A stretch of DNA of 64,000 nucleotides, taken from the NCBI GenBank assembly GCA_947626745.1, contig CANQTF010000011.1, positions 1 through 64,000 of the forward strand. Reading direction: 5' to 3'. A model generated the notes under the pieces. The model saw only the letters and a list, made by a program, of their open reading frames with translations. It was not told where the DNA came from and ran no database searches. Of the stretch, positions 1 to 8,027 are shown one piece after another; position 1 is the stretch's first letter, and each line of letters starts with the position of its first letter. This DNA comes from an uncultured Lachnospiraceae bacterium (GTDB taxonomy: Bacteria > Bacillota > Clostridia > Lachnospirales > Lachnospiraceae). A program made the position numbers and the translations under genes.

Positions 1-136
1 GAAGGAATGGTCTTATCCGGCGTGGAAGCTACCGTGTCAGAAGGCTTTACCCAAGCTCCAAAACGTTTTACGGAAGATATATGCTGTCAATGTGGGGTGT
101 GGAAAGCACCCCGAAAGAAAGGAGCAGGAGGACACT

Positions 137-466
137 ATGACGCCATTATCACGATACGAGCAGGAAACGATTGTCAATTACAACGCAGGAGAACAGACCG
201 CCACCCTCTACAAAACGATTCTCTGAATCGTTTGGGATAAGGCAGTCATGCGGAAACTGGACAAGCTTGTTGCCGACTTTCCCGATACATACAAGCTGAC
301 AGGGCAGGACGAGGTATCTAAGACCTATTCCTTTCCGAAATCACACAATCTTCTGCTTGCAGAAGATTTAGTTACACGCAAGCCGAGGGCAGTCAGCACC
401 GAGCAGAGGGAACGGGCAAGGCAGTTGATGATTGCACAGAATAAGGGAGGATTAAGCAAAATTTAA
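137..466 (+). pseudogene. Small conserved mobile-element protein, interrupted
   Basis: Read from the ATG at 137 (SD-like aggagg 9 bases upstream) the frame gives MTPLSRYEQETIVNYNAGEQ and reaches an in-frame TGA at 224-226. The same frame then continues through VMRKLDKLVADFPDTYKL to 466. From memory this resembles a short protein common on conjugative and mobilisable elements of Clostridia, in which the text runs LYTRDKAVMRKLDKL without interruption. Here the residues between LY and DK are replaced by a slightly longer stretch containing a 21-base hairpin and the stop. Function is unknown. The downstream half could start internally at 248, but no good SD lies before it. Most likely this is a relic of an integrative element. 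Confidence 0.55.
213..233. repeat. Perfect 9-bp inverted repeat inside broken gene
   Basis: AAACGATTC (213-221), a 3-base loop TCT, then GAATCGTTT (225-233). The right arm starts within the in-frame TGA that interrupts the small element gene. The hairpin coincides with the extra codons relative to the remembered family sequence, so it looks like a short insertion or template-switch scar. Confidence 0.6.
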
Positions 467-546
467 TGGAATTGTGTGTGCGGTTGTGGTAAAATATCAA
501 TATTGAACAATGAAACAAATCGGGATTCGTAAGTGAGGCAGCAGAA

Positions 547-1218
547 ATGAAAAAACAGGCTTTTTCATATCTTGCAAGAGTCGGTTTTCAAAAGATAATA
601 GGCTTTTTACTGTATTTGATTGGCGGAGGATTTACACTGACATATACAGGAATAGTCTATTTTGTTTATCTTTTCCTGACAACTGTTATAATTGGTTGGA
701 TACTGTTTAAAGCAAATGAGGAAACATTGGCAGAACGAGGAAAAACGGATACGGATTCTCCGATATGGGATAAAATACTTCTATTTACATTTTGGATATT
801 AAATTACTTTATAGTATATTTATTGGCTGGTGTATCCGAAAACAGTGAGCACTTAAATATTGCATATTATTTAGGAATTGTGTTAACCTTGTTTGCGGCG
901 TGGTTCTCAACAAAAGCGACTTTGGAAAACACTTTTTTAGAATCTACAGCGAGGATACAAAGCGACAGAAATCAAAAGGTTTGCACAACAGGTCCATATA
1001 GAATTGTACGACATCCTGCATATAGCGGACTAATATTAAACTGTATTGGATTATCCCTGATTTTTCCCTATGTCAGTGTCTGGATATGTATGGCGATAAC
1101 TGCTGTAATCATTATAATACGAACAGCATTAGAAGATAATATGCTTAAAGACGGATTAGAGGGATATTTTGAATATACAAAGCAGACAAAATACAGGCTG
1201 ATTCCATTTATCTGGTAA
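547..1218 (+). CDS. Isoprenylcysteine/PEMT-family membrane methyltransferase
   Basis: A 223-residue integral membrane protein with about five to six hydrophobic segments. The C-terminal half carries the SAM-binding signature of the ICMT/PEMT (NnrU-like) superfamily: GPYRIVRHPAYSG at about 150-163, then the ending LEGYFEYTKQTKYRLIPFIW, where family members usually read GYxEYxxxVxxRLIPxIW. Such proteins methylate lipids or small hydrophobic substrates at the membrane; the substrate here cannot be told. The start at 547 is preceded by a weak purine-rich stretch. It is AT-rich compared with the chromosomal genes, is flanked by mobile-element debris and is followed by its own terminator, so it was probably carried in by the element. 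Confidence 0.8.
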   Translation: MKKQAFSYLARVGFQKIIGFLLYLIGGGFTLTYTGIVYFVYLFLTTVIIGWILFKANEETLAERGKTDTDSPIWDKILLFTFWILNYFIVYLLAGVSENSEHLNIAYYLGIVLTLFAAWFSTKATLENTFLESTARIQSDRNQKVCTTGPYRIVRHPAYSGLILNCIGLSLIFPYVSVWICMAITAVIIIIRTALEDNMLKDGLEGYFEYTKQTKYRLIPFIW

Positions 1219-1295
1219 TACACTTGATAATTCCCATTTGTCGGGGAAAATCAAAAAAGAAATAAAATATAAAAATTGAATACTGCTTACCTTTG

Positions 1296-1335
1296 GGCAG
1301 CGATTATCTTAACAGACAATCGGCTGCCTTTTTTA
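1296..1335 (+). terminator. Rho-independent terminator
   Basis: GGCAGCGATT (1296-1305) pairs with AATCGGCTGCC (1318-1328) with one bulge, followed by a run of six T. It lies 78 bases after the methyltransferase stop, on the same strand. Confidence 0.8.
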
Positions 1336-1373
1336 TTTTCAGAAACTATCCAGCACAGAAAGAGGTATTAAAA

Positions 1374-1592
1374 ATGATTGAAAGCAAAAATGACATAAGC
1401 AAAAATTTAGAAAAAGCATTACAGGCATTGGAGTAGGCGAAACAGCGTGTAGCCAATGAGAAGAAAAAGCAGAACGAGAAAGAACGGAAAGCCGAGAAAC
1501 CACTCCCCCGCAACCCACTATCCCCCATGCCGAAAATGAAAGCGAGGGCGATACGGAATGACAAAAGCCGAGAAACGGAAAAGCCGAGGTGA
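1374..1592 (+). pseudogene. DUF3847-like small element protein, stop in frame
   Basis: The ATG at 1374 follows an agaggt SD. The frame reads MIESKNDISKNLEKALQALE, meets TAG at 1434-1436, and continues AKQRVANEKKKQNEKERK before ending at 1592. The charged, Lys/Glu-rich helical text resembles the DUF3847 proteins encoded next to relaxase genes on mobilisable transposons. The amber stop at codon 21 and the Pro-rich tail suggest a decayed copy. The assignment rests on composition and context only. Confidence 0.4.
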
Positions 1593-1598
1593 CGTATT

Positions 1599-1675
1599 CA
1601 CCCCGTTTACGGGGTGCGCACAGATATACCACCAGAGGTGGTATGTGTGCTCTCCGAGGGGCAAGTTTCACTTGC
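1599..1675. repeat. Cluster of three perfect hairpins (element end or transfer region)
   Basis: Three inverted repeats lie in 77 bases. CACCCCG/CGGGGTG spans 1599-1616 with loop TTTA. ATACCACC/GGTGGTAT spans 1626-1644 with loop AGA. GCAAGT/ACTTGC spans 1661-1675 with loop TTC. Such clusters occur in single-stranded processing regions (oriT, ssi, att-proximal DNA) of mobilisable elements. No relaxase or integrase remains in the window, so the role is inferred from form and from the neighbouring element genes. From 1676 to the cyclase gene at 1823 I see no gene, only the apparent junction back to chromosomal sequence. Confidence 0.5.
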
Positions 1676-1822
1676 ATAGGAAAATCATCAGTTCAACCTT
1701 CTACTGCAGTTGGAGCTCTAAGGTCTTCTCCTTCGCCGTTCTCATAACACTTCCTTGATTCTGCAAATTCTTCGAGGAATAGATCGTCTCTCATTTAGCA
1801 TCCCGTTTTGATTTTTTCTCCG

Positions 1823-3115
1823 TTATGATACCTGCCACACAACCTGATTCCGCCCGTTATTCTTGCCGTGATACAGTTTTTCGTCCGCCTTGCCGATAAT
1901 ATGGTCGAGTTGGCCGCTGTCGCCCTCCGCCACGCCGAAGGTCATCGTAATCTTGACCTTTTCATCCTGAAAAGAGATCGTTCTGCTGCGGATCACCCTG
2001 AGCAGATCCTCCAGGCTGTCCGCAGCCATCTCGAGACGGTAATTCTCAAATACCAGCAGGAATTCCTCTCCGCCCCAGCGCGCGGCAAAGCCCCGGCCTT
2101 TCATCAGTTCTCTCATGCGGGCAGACGCATCCATCAGCACCGCATCGCCGCATTCATGCCCATAGGTGTCGTTCACTTTCTTAAAAAAGTCGATATCGCC
2201 GATGGCAACGCTGAAAGGAATGCCTGTTTCCATACTCTTCTTCTGAACCTGCTCCAGTTTGCGCTGCACATAGCGTCTGTTGTACAGTCCGGTCAGCTGA
2301 TCCAGCTCGATCAGGTCTCTCAGGGAACGCTGCATACGAATCACGTTTCTCCCCATATCGCCCAGCTCGTCCCCTCTCTTAAGAACCTCCGGCTCCAGTT
2401 CCGCGTTCAGCTCTCCGTTGGCGGTTTTCTTAAGAAGGTTTTCAATCTCGATCAACGTGCTTAAGAATTTGTTGGAAAATACGGTGATAATCAGAATCAT
2501 GACGGCTGCAACCACCAGCGCGCCCGCGACAATGGGCGTAATGGACTTCCATATCAGCCTATCCACTTCCTTGGACGGCTTTGCGACAAACAGCATACCG
2601 ACGCTGCTTCCGTCCGAATTGATCAACGGCGCATAGTAGGCGAAATAATTTTCGCCGCCAATAGGCACCTTCGGATAGAATTTTCCGACCTTGCCCTCCA
2701 GCACTTCCCTGGTAATGGAACTGCTTACCTTGGTACCCGCAAGCCGGTCGTGATTCTCATCCATGAGTGTCGTGATGACGCGCACATTCTGGTAGGAAAT
2801 CGTGATGTCCGCGCCCGTGTTTTCCTTGATTTTGTCTATTACGGAATAGTCTTCGTTGATCTGGTGTTTTCCCTTGAACAGATATAATTCATCCAACTCC
2901 TCCACCACGGTGTAATCGCCCGGATAAATCATATCGTAGGCTGCGGAGACCGCGCCATTGAGATTCTTAAGTTCGTTCTCCACCTCTCTGCGCATGGTGC
3001 GCGCAAAGCTTCCGGCGGCAAAAAGGGTTACGATCAGTGTCAACAATAAAATAGGTAAAACGCTCAGCTTCAGGAATGTCATCCTGAGGCCGCCGCCTCT
3101 GCTCCGCTTTTCCAT
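1823..3115 (-). CDS. Membrane-bound diguanylate cyclase (Cache-HAMP-GGDEF)
   Basis: 430 residues. There is an N-terminal transmembrane helix (about 14-35), then an extracytoplasmic sensor of roughly 150 residues with the look of a single Cache domain (ENYFAYYAPLINSDGSSVGM). A second transmembrane helix (about 193-213), a HAMP-like linker (GELNAELEPEVLKRGDELGD) and a C-terminal GGDEF domain follow. The active-site loop is WGGEEF and the metal/GTP motifs DQLTGLYNRR and DIDFFKKVNDTYGH are present, so it should make cyclic di-GMP. No RxxD inhibitory site stands in the usual place before GGEEF, so product inhibition may be absent. It is a single gene; the SD lies within the 15 bases before the ATG. 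Confidence 0.9.
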   Translation of the reverse strand: MEKRSRGGGLRMTFLKLSVLPILLLTLIVTLFAAGSFARTMRREVENELKNLNGAVSAAYDMIYPGDYTVVEELDELYLFKGKHQINEDYSVIDKIKENTGADITISYQNVRVITTLMDENHDRLAGTKVSSSITREVLEGKVGKFYPKVPIGGENYFAYYAPLINSDGSSVGMLFVAKPSKEVDRLIWKSITPIVAGALVVAAVMILIITVFSNKFLSTLIEIENLLKKTANGELNAELEPEVLKRGDELGDMGRNVIRMQRSLRDLIELDQLTGLYNRRYVQRKLEQVQKKSMETGIPFSVAIGDIDFFKKVNDTYGHECGDAVLMDASARMRELMKGRGFAARWGGEEFLLVFENYRLEMAADSLEDLLRVIRSRTISFQDEKVKITMTFGVAEGDSGQLDHIIGKADEKLYHGKNNGRNQVVWQVS

Positions 3116-3238
3116 GAGATCCCCCTCGTCACAACAATTAGGATTATATTATCTCACAATTCATGGGATCGCGCAAGCGACGCGATACGGAGAGCGCTCT
3201 CATTGGCGGCGGCAGGTCAGCGGCTGCGCAGCCGGCTC

Positions 3239-3652
3239 TCAGCTCTTGTTTGTCTGCTTCGCCTTTTCCGCTCTCTCCGCCTTCTTGCGTGCCTCGTGCC
3301 GTTCGATCGTTTTCAGATAGCGGATATATTTGATCAGATCTCTTCTTTTTTCACGCTGCAGTCCCTGGATATCATACATCACATCGTGCATCGTGATGTT
3401 GTCCAGATACAGGCTCTTCGGATCCGTGTTCCCCAGATAGCCGGTGTCCGCGCCCAGCAGGTAATCGGTGCTCACTTTATAGAGCTTCGCCAAAGCCGGC
3501 ACGACCCATACCGGTATCTCACGGCGGCCGTTTTCATAGTTGGAATACGTCTGTTGGGAGACATTCAGATACTCTGCCACTGTTTTCTGCTTCAGGTCGT
3601 GGTCTTCCCGCAGATCCCTGATCAGCTCACGTAACTCTTTCATACGATTCAT
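3239..3652 (-). CDS. XRE-family transcriptional regulator
   Basis: 137 residues. An N-terminal Cro/C1-type helix-turn-helix covers about 6-64 (LREDHDLKQKTVAEYLNVSQ, then YSNYENGRREIP and the typical end YKVSTDYLLGA). A middle linker and a Lys/Arg/Ala-rich C-terminal helix follow. It faces the accessory gene cluster starting at 3880, and two identical inverted repeats lie in the gap between them. By analogy with single-gene XRE repressors it probably controls its own promoter and perhaps the divergent one. Confidence 0.85.
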   Translation of the reverse strand: MNRMKELRELIRDLREDHDLKQKTVAEYLNVSQQTYSNYENGRREIPVWVVPALAKLYKVSTDYLLGADTGYLGNTDPKSLYLDNITMHDVMYDIQGLQREKRRDLIKYIRYLKTIERHEARKKAERAEKAKQTNKS

Positions 3653-3692
3653 CCTCTTGTGAAATATTTTTTGTTGTTTTCATCATTATTTC

Positions 3693-3763
3693 ACAACAAT
3701 AAGTTGTATTTAAAGGATTCCTCATATGGAAAAATTTATACAAGCCAAACAACATATAGTTGT
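3693..3763. promoter_or_regulatory. Paired ACAAC-N5-GTTGT operator-like sites
   Basis: Two copies of the same 15-base inverted repeat, ACAAC-N5-GTTGT, lie at 3693-3707 and 3749-3763, 56 bases apart centre to centre. The spacer sequences differ while the arms are identical, as expected for a dimeric regulator. They sit upstream of the XRE gene start (3652) and of the divergent genes, so they are its likely operators. Confidence 0.55.
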
Positions 3764-3796
3764 ATGCGAAAGGCAAAAAATCAGGGATAATCAACA

Positions 3797-3825
3797 TTGT
3801 CGTTTATTTATCAGTATGATATATT
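3797..3825 (+). promoter_or_regulatory. Possible sigma-A promoter for 3880 gene
   Basis: TTGTCG at 3797, a 17-base spacer and TATATT at 3820, about 50 bases before the ATG at 3880. It lies 34 bases beyond the second operator-like repeat. Confidence 0.45.
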
Positions 3826-3879
3826 AAATATACAGTTATAAAAGGAACAGACAAATTGTGGCGTTATGGGAAGAAAGGT

Positions 3880-4215
3880 ATGAAGATCAACATAGATTTC
3901 GGACATCCATATTTTGACGAAAAAACCATCTTTGAATTAACCCCTACCGATCTTAACGACTTTTATACGGATGAAAACGAGGTGGATCGTCTTAACCTGT
4001 TCTTTGTATTAGAGGCGTCGTTACACAAGCTTCAAAGAGAAAATAGTTTGAAAGCCGCCGCTCGTTGTGCATTTTTAATGGCGTATTATCTTTTCATACC
4101 ATTGGCGCCCCCTGCATCTTTGGAGTTAGCAGAGTTTTATATCAACAGGGCATTAGAATGGGATGAAACGCCGGAATATCGCCAATGGAAAACGCTCATA
4201 GATAAGGGGAACTAA
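3880..4215 (+). CDS. Unrecognised small protein
   Basis: 111 residues from the ATG at 3880, which follows a good SD (gaaagg). A TTG start at 3856 is possible but has none. The protein is mostly helical and acidic, with a hydrophobic stretch around FLMAYYLFIPLAPPASLELA and a TPR-like end (AEFYINRALEWDETPEYRQW). No family was recognised. It lies 28 bases ahead of the GNAT gene on the same strand, in a low-GC patch, so the two are probably co-transcribed accessory genes. Confidence 0.65.
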   Translation: MKINIDFGHPYFDEKTIFELTPTDLNDFYTDENEVDRLNLFFVLEASLHKLQRENSLKAAARCAFLMAYYLFIPLAPPASLELAEFYINRALEWDETPEYRQWKTLIDKGN

Positions 4216-4243
4216 CCAATTGGTGTTTAGTGAAGGGACAACA

Positions 4244-4729
4244 ATGGATATTGAGTATAGCAAGATTACGGAATTTCCTCGCGGGACACTGGCTGCTCTT
4301 TTGAAAGACAGTTATTCCTTTGAGCCGGGCTTCGCCCCATATTGGCAAACCCAATGGAAAGAATTTGATGATTTTTTCTATGATAATCCCCATATCGCCG
4401 ATTTCAGCGGCTTTATGACTGTCCTTGACGGAGAGCCGATCGGCTTTGTTTCGTGGAATCCGACACATCTGCCTGAATTTACGGAAGTCGGACATAATTG
4501 TATTGCAGCGAAATGCAAGGGAATGGGCTATGGAAAAGCGCAGATGAAAGAGGCGGTAAAGCGCATAAAAGAACAAGGCGCAAAAAAGATAATCGTATGG
4601 ACAAATGAGCGTTTACTGCCCGCTCAGCACACCTATGAGGACGCGGGCTTTCAATTTGTAAAGAAGAGCGAAGAAACGATCTGCCCCGAAATTGCGGGGC
4701 ACAGAATCCATTATGAGATCATTGTTTAA
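4244..4729 (+). CDS. GNAT-family N-acetyltransferase
   Basis: 161 residues from the ATG at 4244 (SD gaaggga); the frame also opens upstream from a TTG at 4220 without an SD. The acetyl-CoA fold is visible: strand FMTVLDGEPIGFVSWNP, then the pyrophosphate-binding loop CKGMGYGKAQMKEAVKRIKE (usual form Q/RxxGxG/A), then the late strand IIVWTNERLLPAQHTYEDAG with the typical YExxGF turn. Its substrate is unknown. The top-level neighbour is an unknown small gene in the same orientation. Confidence 0.85.
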   Translation: MDIEYSKITEFPRGTLAALLKDSYSFEPGFAPYWQTQWKEFDDFFYDNPHIADFSGFMTVLDGEPIGFVSWNPTHLPEFTEVGHNCIAAKCKGMGYGKAQMKEAVKRIKEQGAKKIIVWTNERLLPAQHTYEDAGFQFVKKSEETICPEIAGHRIHYEIIV

Positions 4730-4740
4730 ATCAGAGGCTG

Positions 4741-5315
4741 TTATTCTGTAAGCAGCCGCCCATTGTCATTCCATTCGCCGTACATAACGCCCGCTCTTGT
4801 ATTATCTATAAGTTTTTGTAACCGGCTCTGAAATAATTGCGGCTGCCTTTTCTTGATTTGGATCGTATCGATCCTTACACGCTGATATAGTGGCGGGAAA
4901 CTTTGAAAATTTTTCCAAACCTCTGCATCGGCTTGCAGTGCCTTTAAAATATCGCTGTCGATCACAAAACCCTTTTCCGTCATATCCGGCAGCACGGCGC
5001 GACCGGCATCTGTCATTCGCCCCAACCGTTCCATTCTACGGCAACGCTCTTTGTTCAGTTCAGACCATAAACTTCCTTTTCTTCGAGGCGCTAACCTTTG
5101 TGCGGTCACCCCATTATCCATTTTCTTTGTGGTACTGTCAATCCAACCAAAGCACATGGCTTCTTCCACCGCATCAATGTACCAAAATGTTTCCTTATCA
5201 ACAGGCCGTCCGCGCTTGACGACGACCCAGCATTCGTTTTCTTTATCGTGATTCGTTAGAAGCCATTGCCGCAGCTCATCTCGATTTTGCGCTTTCAATA
5301 AATTTCTAAATTCCA
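4741..5315 (-). CDS. YdeI/OmpD-associated family protein
   Basis: 191 residues from the ATG at 5315, which has an SD (ggagat). The frame continues to an ATG at 5340 with a weaker site. Conserved text of the YdeI family (often named bacteriocin-protection proteins) is clear: WLLTNHDKENECWVVVKRGR, the core EEAMCFGWIDSTTKKMD, and RLAPRRKGSLWSELNKER. A C-terminal helical segment ends near the family's usual length. The biochemical role is not established. It is convergent with the GNAT gene (12 bases apart). Confidence 0.8.
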
Positions 5316-5510
5316 TCTGTTTTATCTCCGCAAATTCCATAATTATCTCATTGATATACTATCATATCAACAAGCGATTGTATAATTTTTCTTATGTTAA
5401 TACAAATTGTAAAAGCTATCCTATCATGTTTACATTTGAATCATATATTGGTATGCTTGATCCTAAAGAAAATATTTATTATGTCTGTCAAATTTGTAAA
5501 GGAGATCGGC

Positions 5511-5930
5511 ATGGAAGAAAAAAACAGGATCATCGCTGCCTGCGGAAATAATTGTTCTGCGTGTCCGAGATATGTGGTACACCCTTATGAAAAGACAAAA
5601 GAAGAACTGCTACATACCGCCGAACTGTGGATGAAGATCGGTTATCGTGACCATGTGGTGTCAAATGAAGAAATTGCCTGTCTTGGATGCAGACCTGAAA
5701 ACTGGTGCAGATATCAGGTAATAAAATGCTGCGCAGAAAAGGGTGTAAAAACCTGCGCCGAATGTGTGGCATATCCCTGCCAAAATATGCAGGACTGCTT
5801 TGCTGTTACCGCCTCCTTTGAACCGATGTGCCGTCAGGTCTGCACATGCGAAGAATATGCGCAGCTAAAAAGCGCTTTTTTTGAAAAAGAACTGAATTTA
5901 AGAACGAGTGCCGATCGCGGAGATCGTTAA
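5511..5930 (+). CDS. DUF3795 cysteine-rich protein
   Basis: 139 residues from the ATG at 5511, 6 bases after the SD aaaggag. The frame is open further upstream but without a signal. The DUF3795 signature is a set of cysteines: ACGNNCSACPRY near the N-terminus, CLGCRPENWC in the middle, and CCAEKGVKTCAECVAYPC followed by further Cys residues. These suggest metal binding, probably zinc or Fe-S. Function is unknown. It ends 4 bases inside the convergent ABC permease gene at 5927. Confidence 0.8.
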   Translation: MEEKNRIIAACGNNCSACPRYVVHPYEKTKEELLHTAELWMKIGYRDHVVSNEEIACLGCRPENWCRYQVIKCCAEKGVKTCAECVAYPCQNMQDCFAVTASFEPMCRQVCTCEEYAQLKSAFFEKELNLRTSADRGDR

Positions 5931-7153
5931 GACCTCCGATACACCCTGTATATCAGCGGCGCAAGTATGCCCGTCAGCACACTGTACAGCGCAAACTGGA
6001 TCGGCACGGCGCCCACGACTTTTCCGCCTGGCTCATACAGATTAAAATAAGCAAGCGTCTCGTGCATCTGTAAAAGCAGATCCGGCCACAGTCCCATGAT
6101 CTCGCTCACAAGCTTGCTGTCCGCCTGTCCCAGAAAGGAACGCAGAAAGATGATCACGAACGGAACCAACACCGCGACGACCGCCGACCTGCCTCGGGCG
6201 GACAGGAACATGACCAGTCCCGAGATAAAGAGGCAGCCCACATAGCCGCCAAACACTTCCAGCGCGTACTCCTGACCGATAGTGATATGATAAAAGCACT
6301 TCCAGCCATATCTGGTCGCCTGCACCGGGCAAGAGATGCCGTCCGCGCCATAGTACGCCAGCACAAAGGCGGAATACAGTAAGACCATGGCCCAGTAGAT
6401 CCCGGTGGAGATCGCAAAGCCCGCCCTCACCTTGGCCGCCACGGCCTTATCCCTGCCATAGCGCGCCGCAAAAAAGACGGCGTCCGTCCGAAGCTGGTAC
6501 TCACCGGCGAAAATACCGGAGACAAGATAGCCCAAGACCATGACCGTGATCATGGCGATCCACGGATACCAGTCAAACAGCCGCAGCCAGCCGCCTGTAT
6601 AGTCATAATAAAACGGCGTCGCAAGCGTCTCATACTGTCTGATCAGGTAGTCCTTCTCCGCATCGGAGAAGCGATAGTAGGCGCCTCCATGCTCATCGGC
6701 AAGCCACTCCTTCAGGAGTCTCACCCGGTTGGCATAGAAATCCTTCGCGTCGTCCGGCGTCAGGGACTGTGCCCGATAGTAGTCGTTTGTCTGAAAATCG
6801 TCGGCAAAGGAATCGTTCAGCAGCAGACGGAGCTCGTATGTGGCCTGTCCCCAGCTGAAGGCGATATTGCTCTCTTTGGCGTCCTTCGACTGTCCCTGCG
6901 GCGTGGCTGCGATCGTGGTGATCTCCCCGATAGCGTGCCGCAGCTTCTCCTCGTCGAGTATGCCGCTCCACGCCTTCTGTGCCGCCCGCAGTTTGCGCAC
7001 TGCGGCAACGCCGTACTCATAATCGCCGTTTTCATTGACGTAATAGTCTCCCGCGGCCAGCCGGCAGCCGATCACAAGCGTGGCCAAGAGCAGCGCGAGC
7101 GCCACTTTTCCCCCTGTCCTCGCAAAAACTTTTTTGATCTCATAGCGAAACAT
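5927..7153 (-). CDS. ABC-2 type transporter permease
   Basis: 408 residues from the ATG at 7153 (MFRYEIKKVFARTGGKVALA). The frame is open to 7288, but that part overlaps the ATPase. One N-terminal transmembrane helix is followed by an extracytoplasmic region of about 200 residues and then five or six helices (MITVMVLGYLVSGIFAGEY and onward), the architecture of ABC-2 permeases of antibiotic or lipid exporters. Its start lies 14 bases inside the ATPase gene, so the two are translationally coupled. It is the last gene of the operon led by the ECF sigma factor. Confidence 0.8.
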   Translation of the reverse strand: MFRYEIKKVFARTGGKVALALLLATLVIGCRLAAGDYYVNENGDYEYGVAAVRKLRAAQKAWSGILDEEKLRHAIGEITTIAATPQGQSKDAKESNIAFSWGQATYELRLLLNDSFADDFQTNDYYRAQSLTPDDAKDFYANRVRLLKEWLADEHGGAYYRFSDAEKDYLIRQYETLATPFYYDYTGGWLRLFDWYPWIAMITVMVLGYLVSGIFAGEYQLRTDAVFFAARYGRDKAVAAKVRAGFAISTGIYWAMVLLYSAFVLAYYGADGISCPVQATRYGWKCFYHITIGQEYALEVFGGYVGCLFISGLVMFLSARGRSAVVAVLVPFVIIFLRSFLGQADSKLVSEIMGLWPDLLLQMHETLAYFNLYEPGGKVVGAVPIQFALYSVLTGILAPLIYRVYRRS

Positions 7154-8027
7154 CTTCTCCACCCGCCTTTTCTCCGAAATGATACAGGAATACGTCCTCC
7201 AGTGTCGGCATCTCCTCCACAGCGTCCTCCGTGGGCGGCTGTGCGGATACGATACGGAGCTGCGCGCCCTGCCGCAGCATCTTGACATTGGCGACTTTAT
7301 GGTTTTTGAGATACGCGCCCACCTGTTCCGGCGAGGCTGCGCAGTTCCACACCCGTTCTGGCATGGCCGCGATCAGGTCCTCCGATGTGCCGGACAGCAC
7401 GATGCGCCCGTCTTTCATCAGCATGATCTCGTTTGCGATGTACTCCACGTCCGAGACGATATGGGTGGACAACAGCACGATACGGTCCTTCGCGAGTTCG
7501 CTGAGCAGATTGCGGAACCGGATACGCTCTTTCGGGTCCAGTCCCGCAGTGGGCTCGTCAAGGATCAGGACACGGGGATCGTTCAGCATCGCCTGCGCGA
7601 TACCCGCGCGGCGTTTCATACCGCCCGACAGCTTTTTCATCTTTTTGCCGCGCACCTTTTCCAGACCGACCTGTTCGAGCAGCGCTTCGGCGCGCTGTTT
7701 TGCGGCCGCCGGGCGCAGTCCCTTGATCGCGGAAATATAGTTCAGATAGTCCCACACGGTGAAGTCGGGGTAATAGCCGAAATCCTGCGGCAGATATCCC
7801 AGAAACCTGCGATATTCTCCTCCCAGCGCAAAGATATCCTGCCCGTCCCATGTGACGGTGCCGGCGGTCGGCTTTAAAAGCGTACACAGGATCCGCATGA
7901 GCGTCGTCTTGCCCGCACCGTTGACGCCCAACAGACCGTACACACCGCTTTCAAGCGTCATGGAAACGCTTTCCACCGCATTGATATCCCGAAATGCTTT
8001 GGTCACTTCCGTCAGCTTTAATTCCAC
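7140..8027 (-). CDS. ABC transporter ATP-binding protein
   Basis: 295 residues from the GTG at 8027, which follows a strong SD (ggaggaggag). Motifs run in order: Walker A GVNGAGKTT, Q-loop YLPQDFGYYP, signature LSGGMKRRAGIAQA, Walker B VLILDEPTAGLDP and the H-loop LLSTHIVSD. The C-terminal 80 residues resemble the regulatory tail of ABC-2 drug and antibiotic exporters. The start overlaps the preceding membrane-protein gene by 10 bases and the end overlaps the permease, so the transporter is made from one polycistronic message. Confidence 0.92.
   Translation of the reverse strand: MELKLTEVTKAFRDINAVESVSMTLESGVYGLLGVNGAGKTTLMRILCTLLKPTAGTVTWDGQDIFALGGEYRRFLGYLPQDFGYYPDFTVWDYLNYISAIKGLRPAAAKQRAEALLEQVGLEKVRGKKMKKLSGGMKRRAGIAQAMLNDPRVLILDEPTAGLDPKERIRFRNLLSELAKDRIVLLSTHIVSDVEYIANEIMLMKDGRIVLSGTSEDLIAAMPERVWNCAASPEQVGAYLKNHKVANVKMLRQGAQLRIVSAQPPTEDAVEEMPTLEDVFLYHFGEKAGGEDVSL

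Noticed and set aside
1-136. Coding end of an upstream element gene
   Set aside because: All three frames stay open for part of the segment, but none gives a protein I can recognise, so no feature is claimed.
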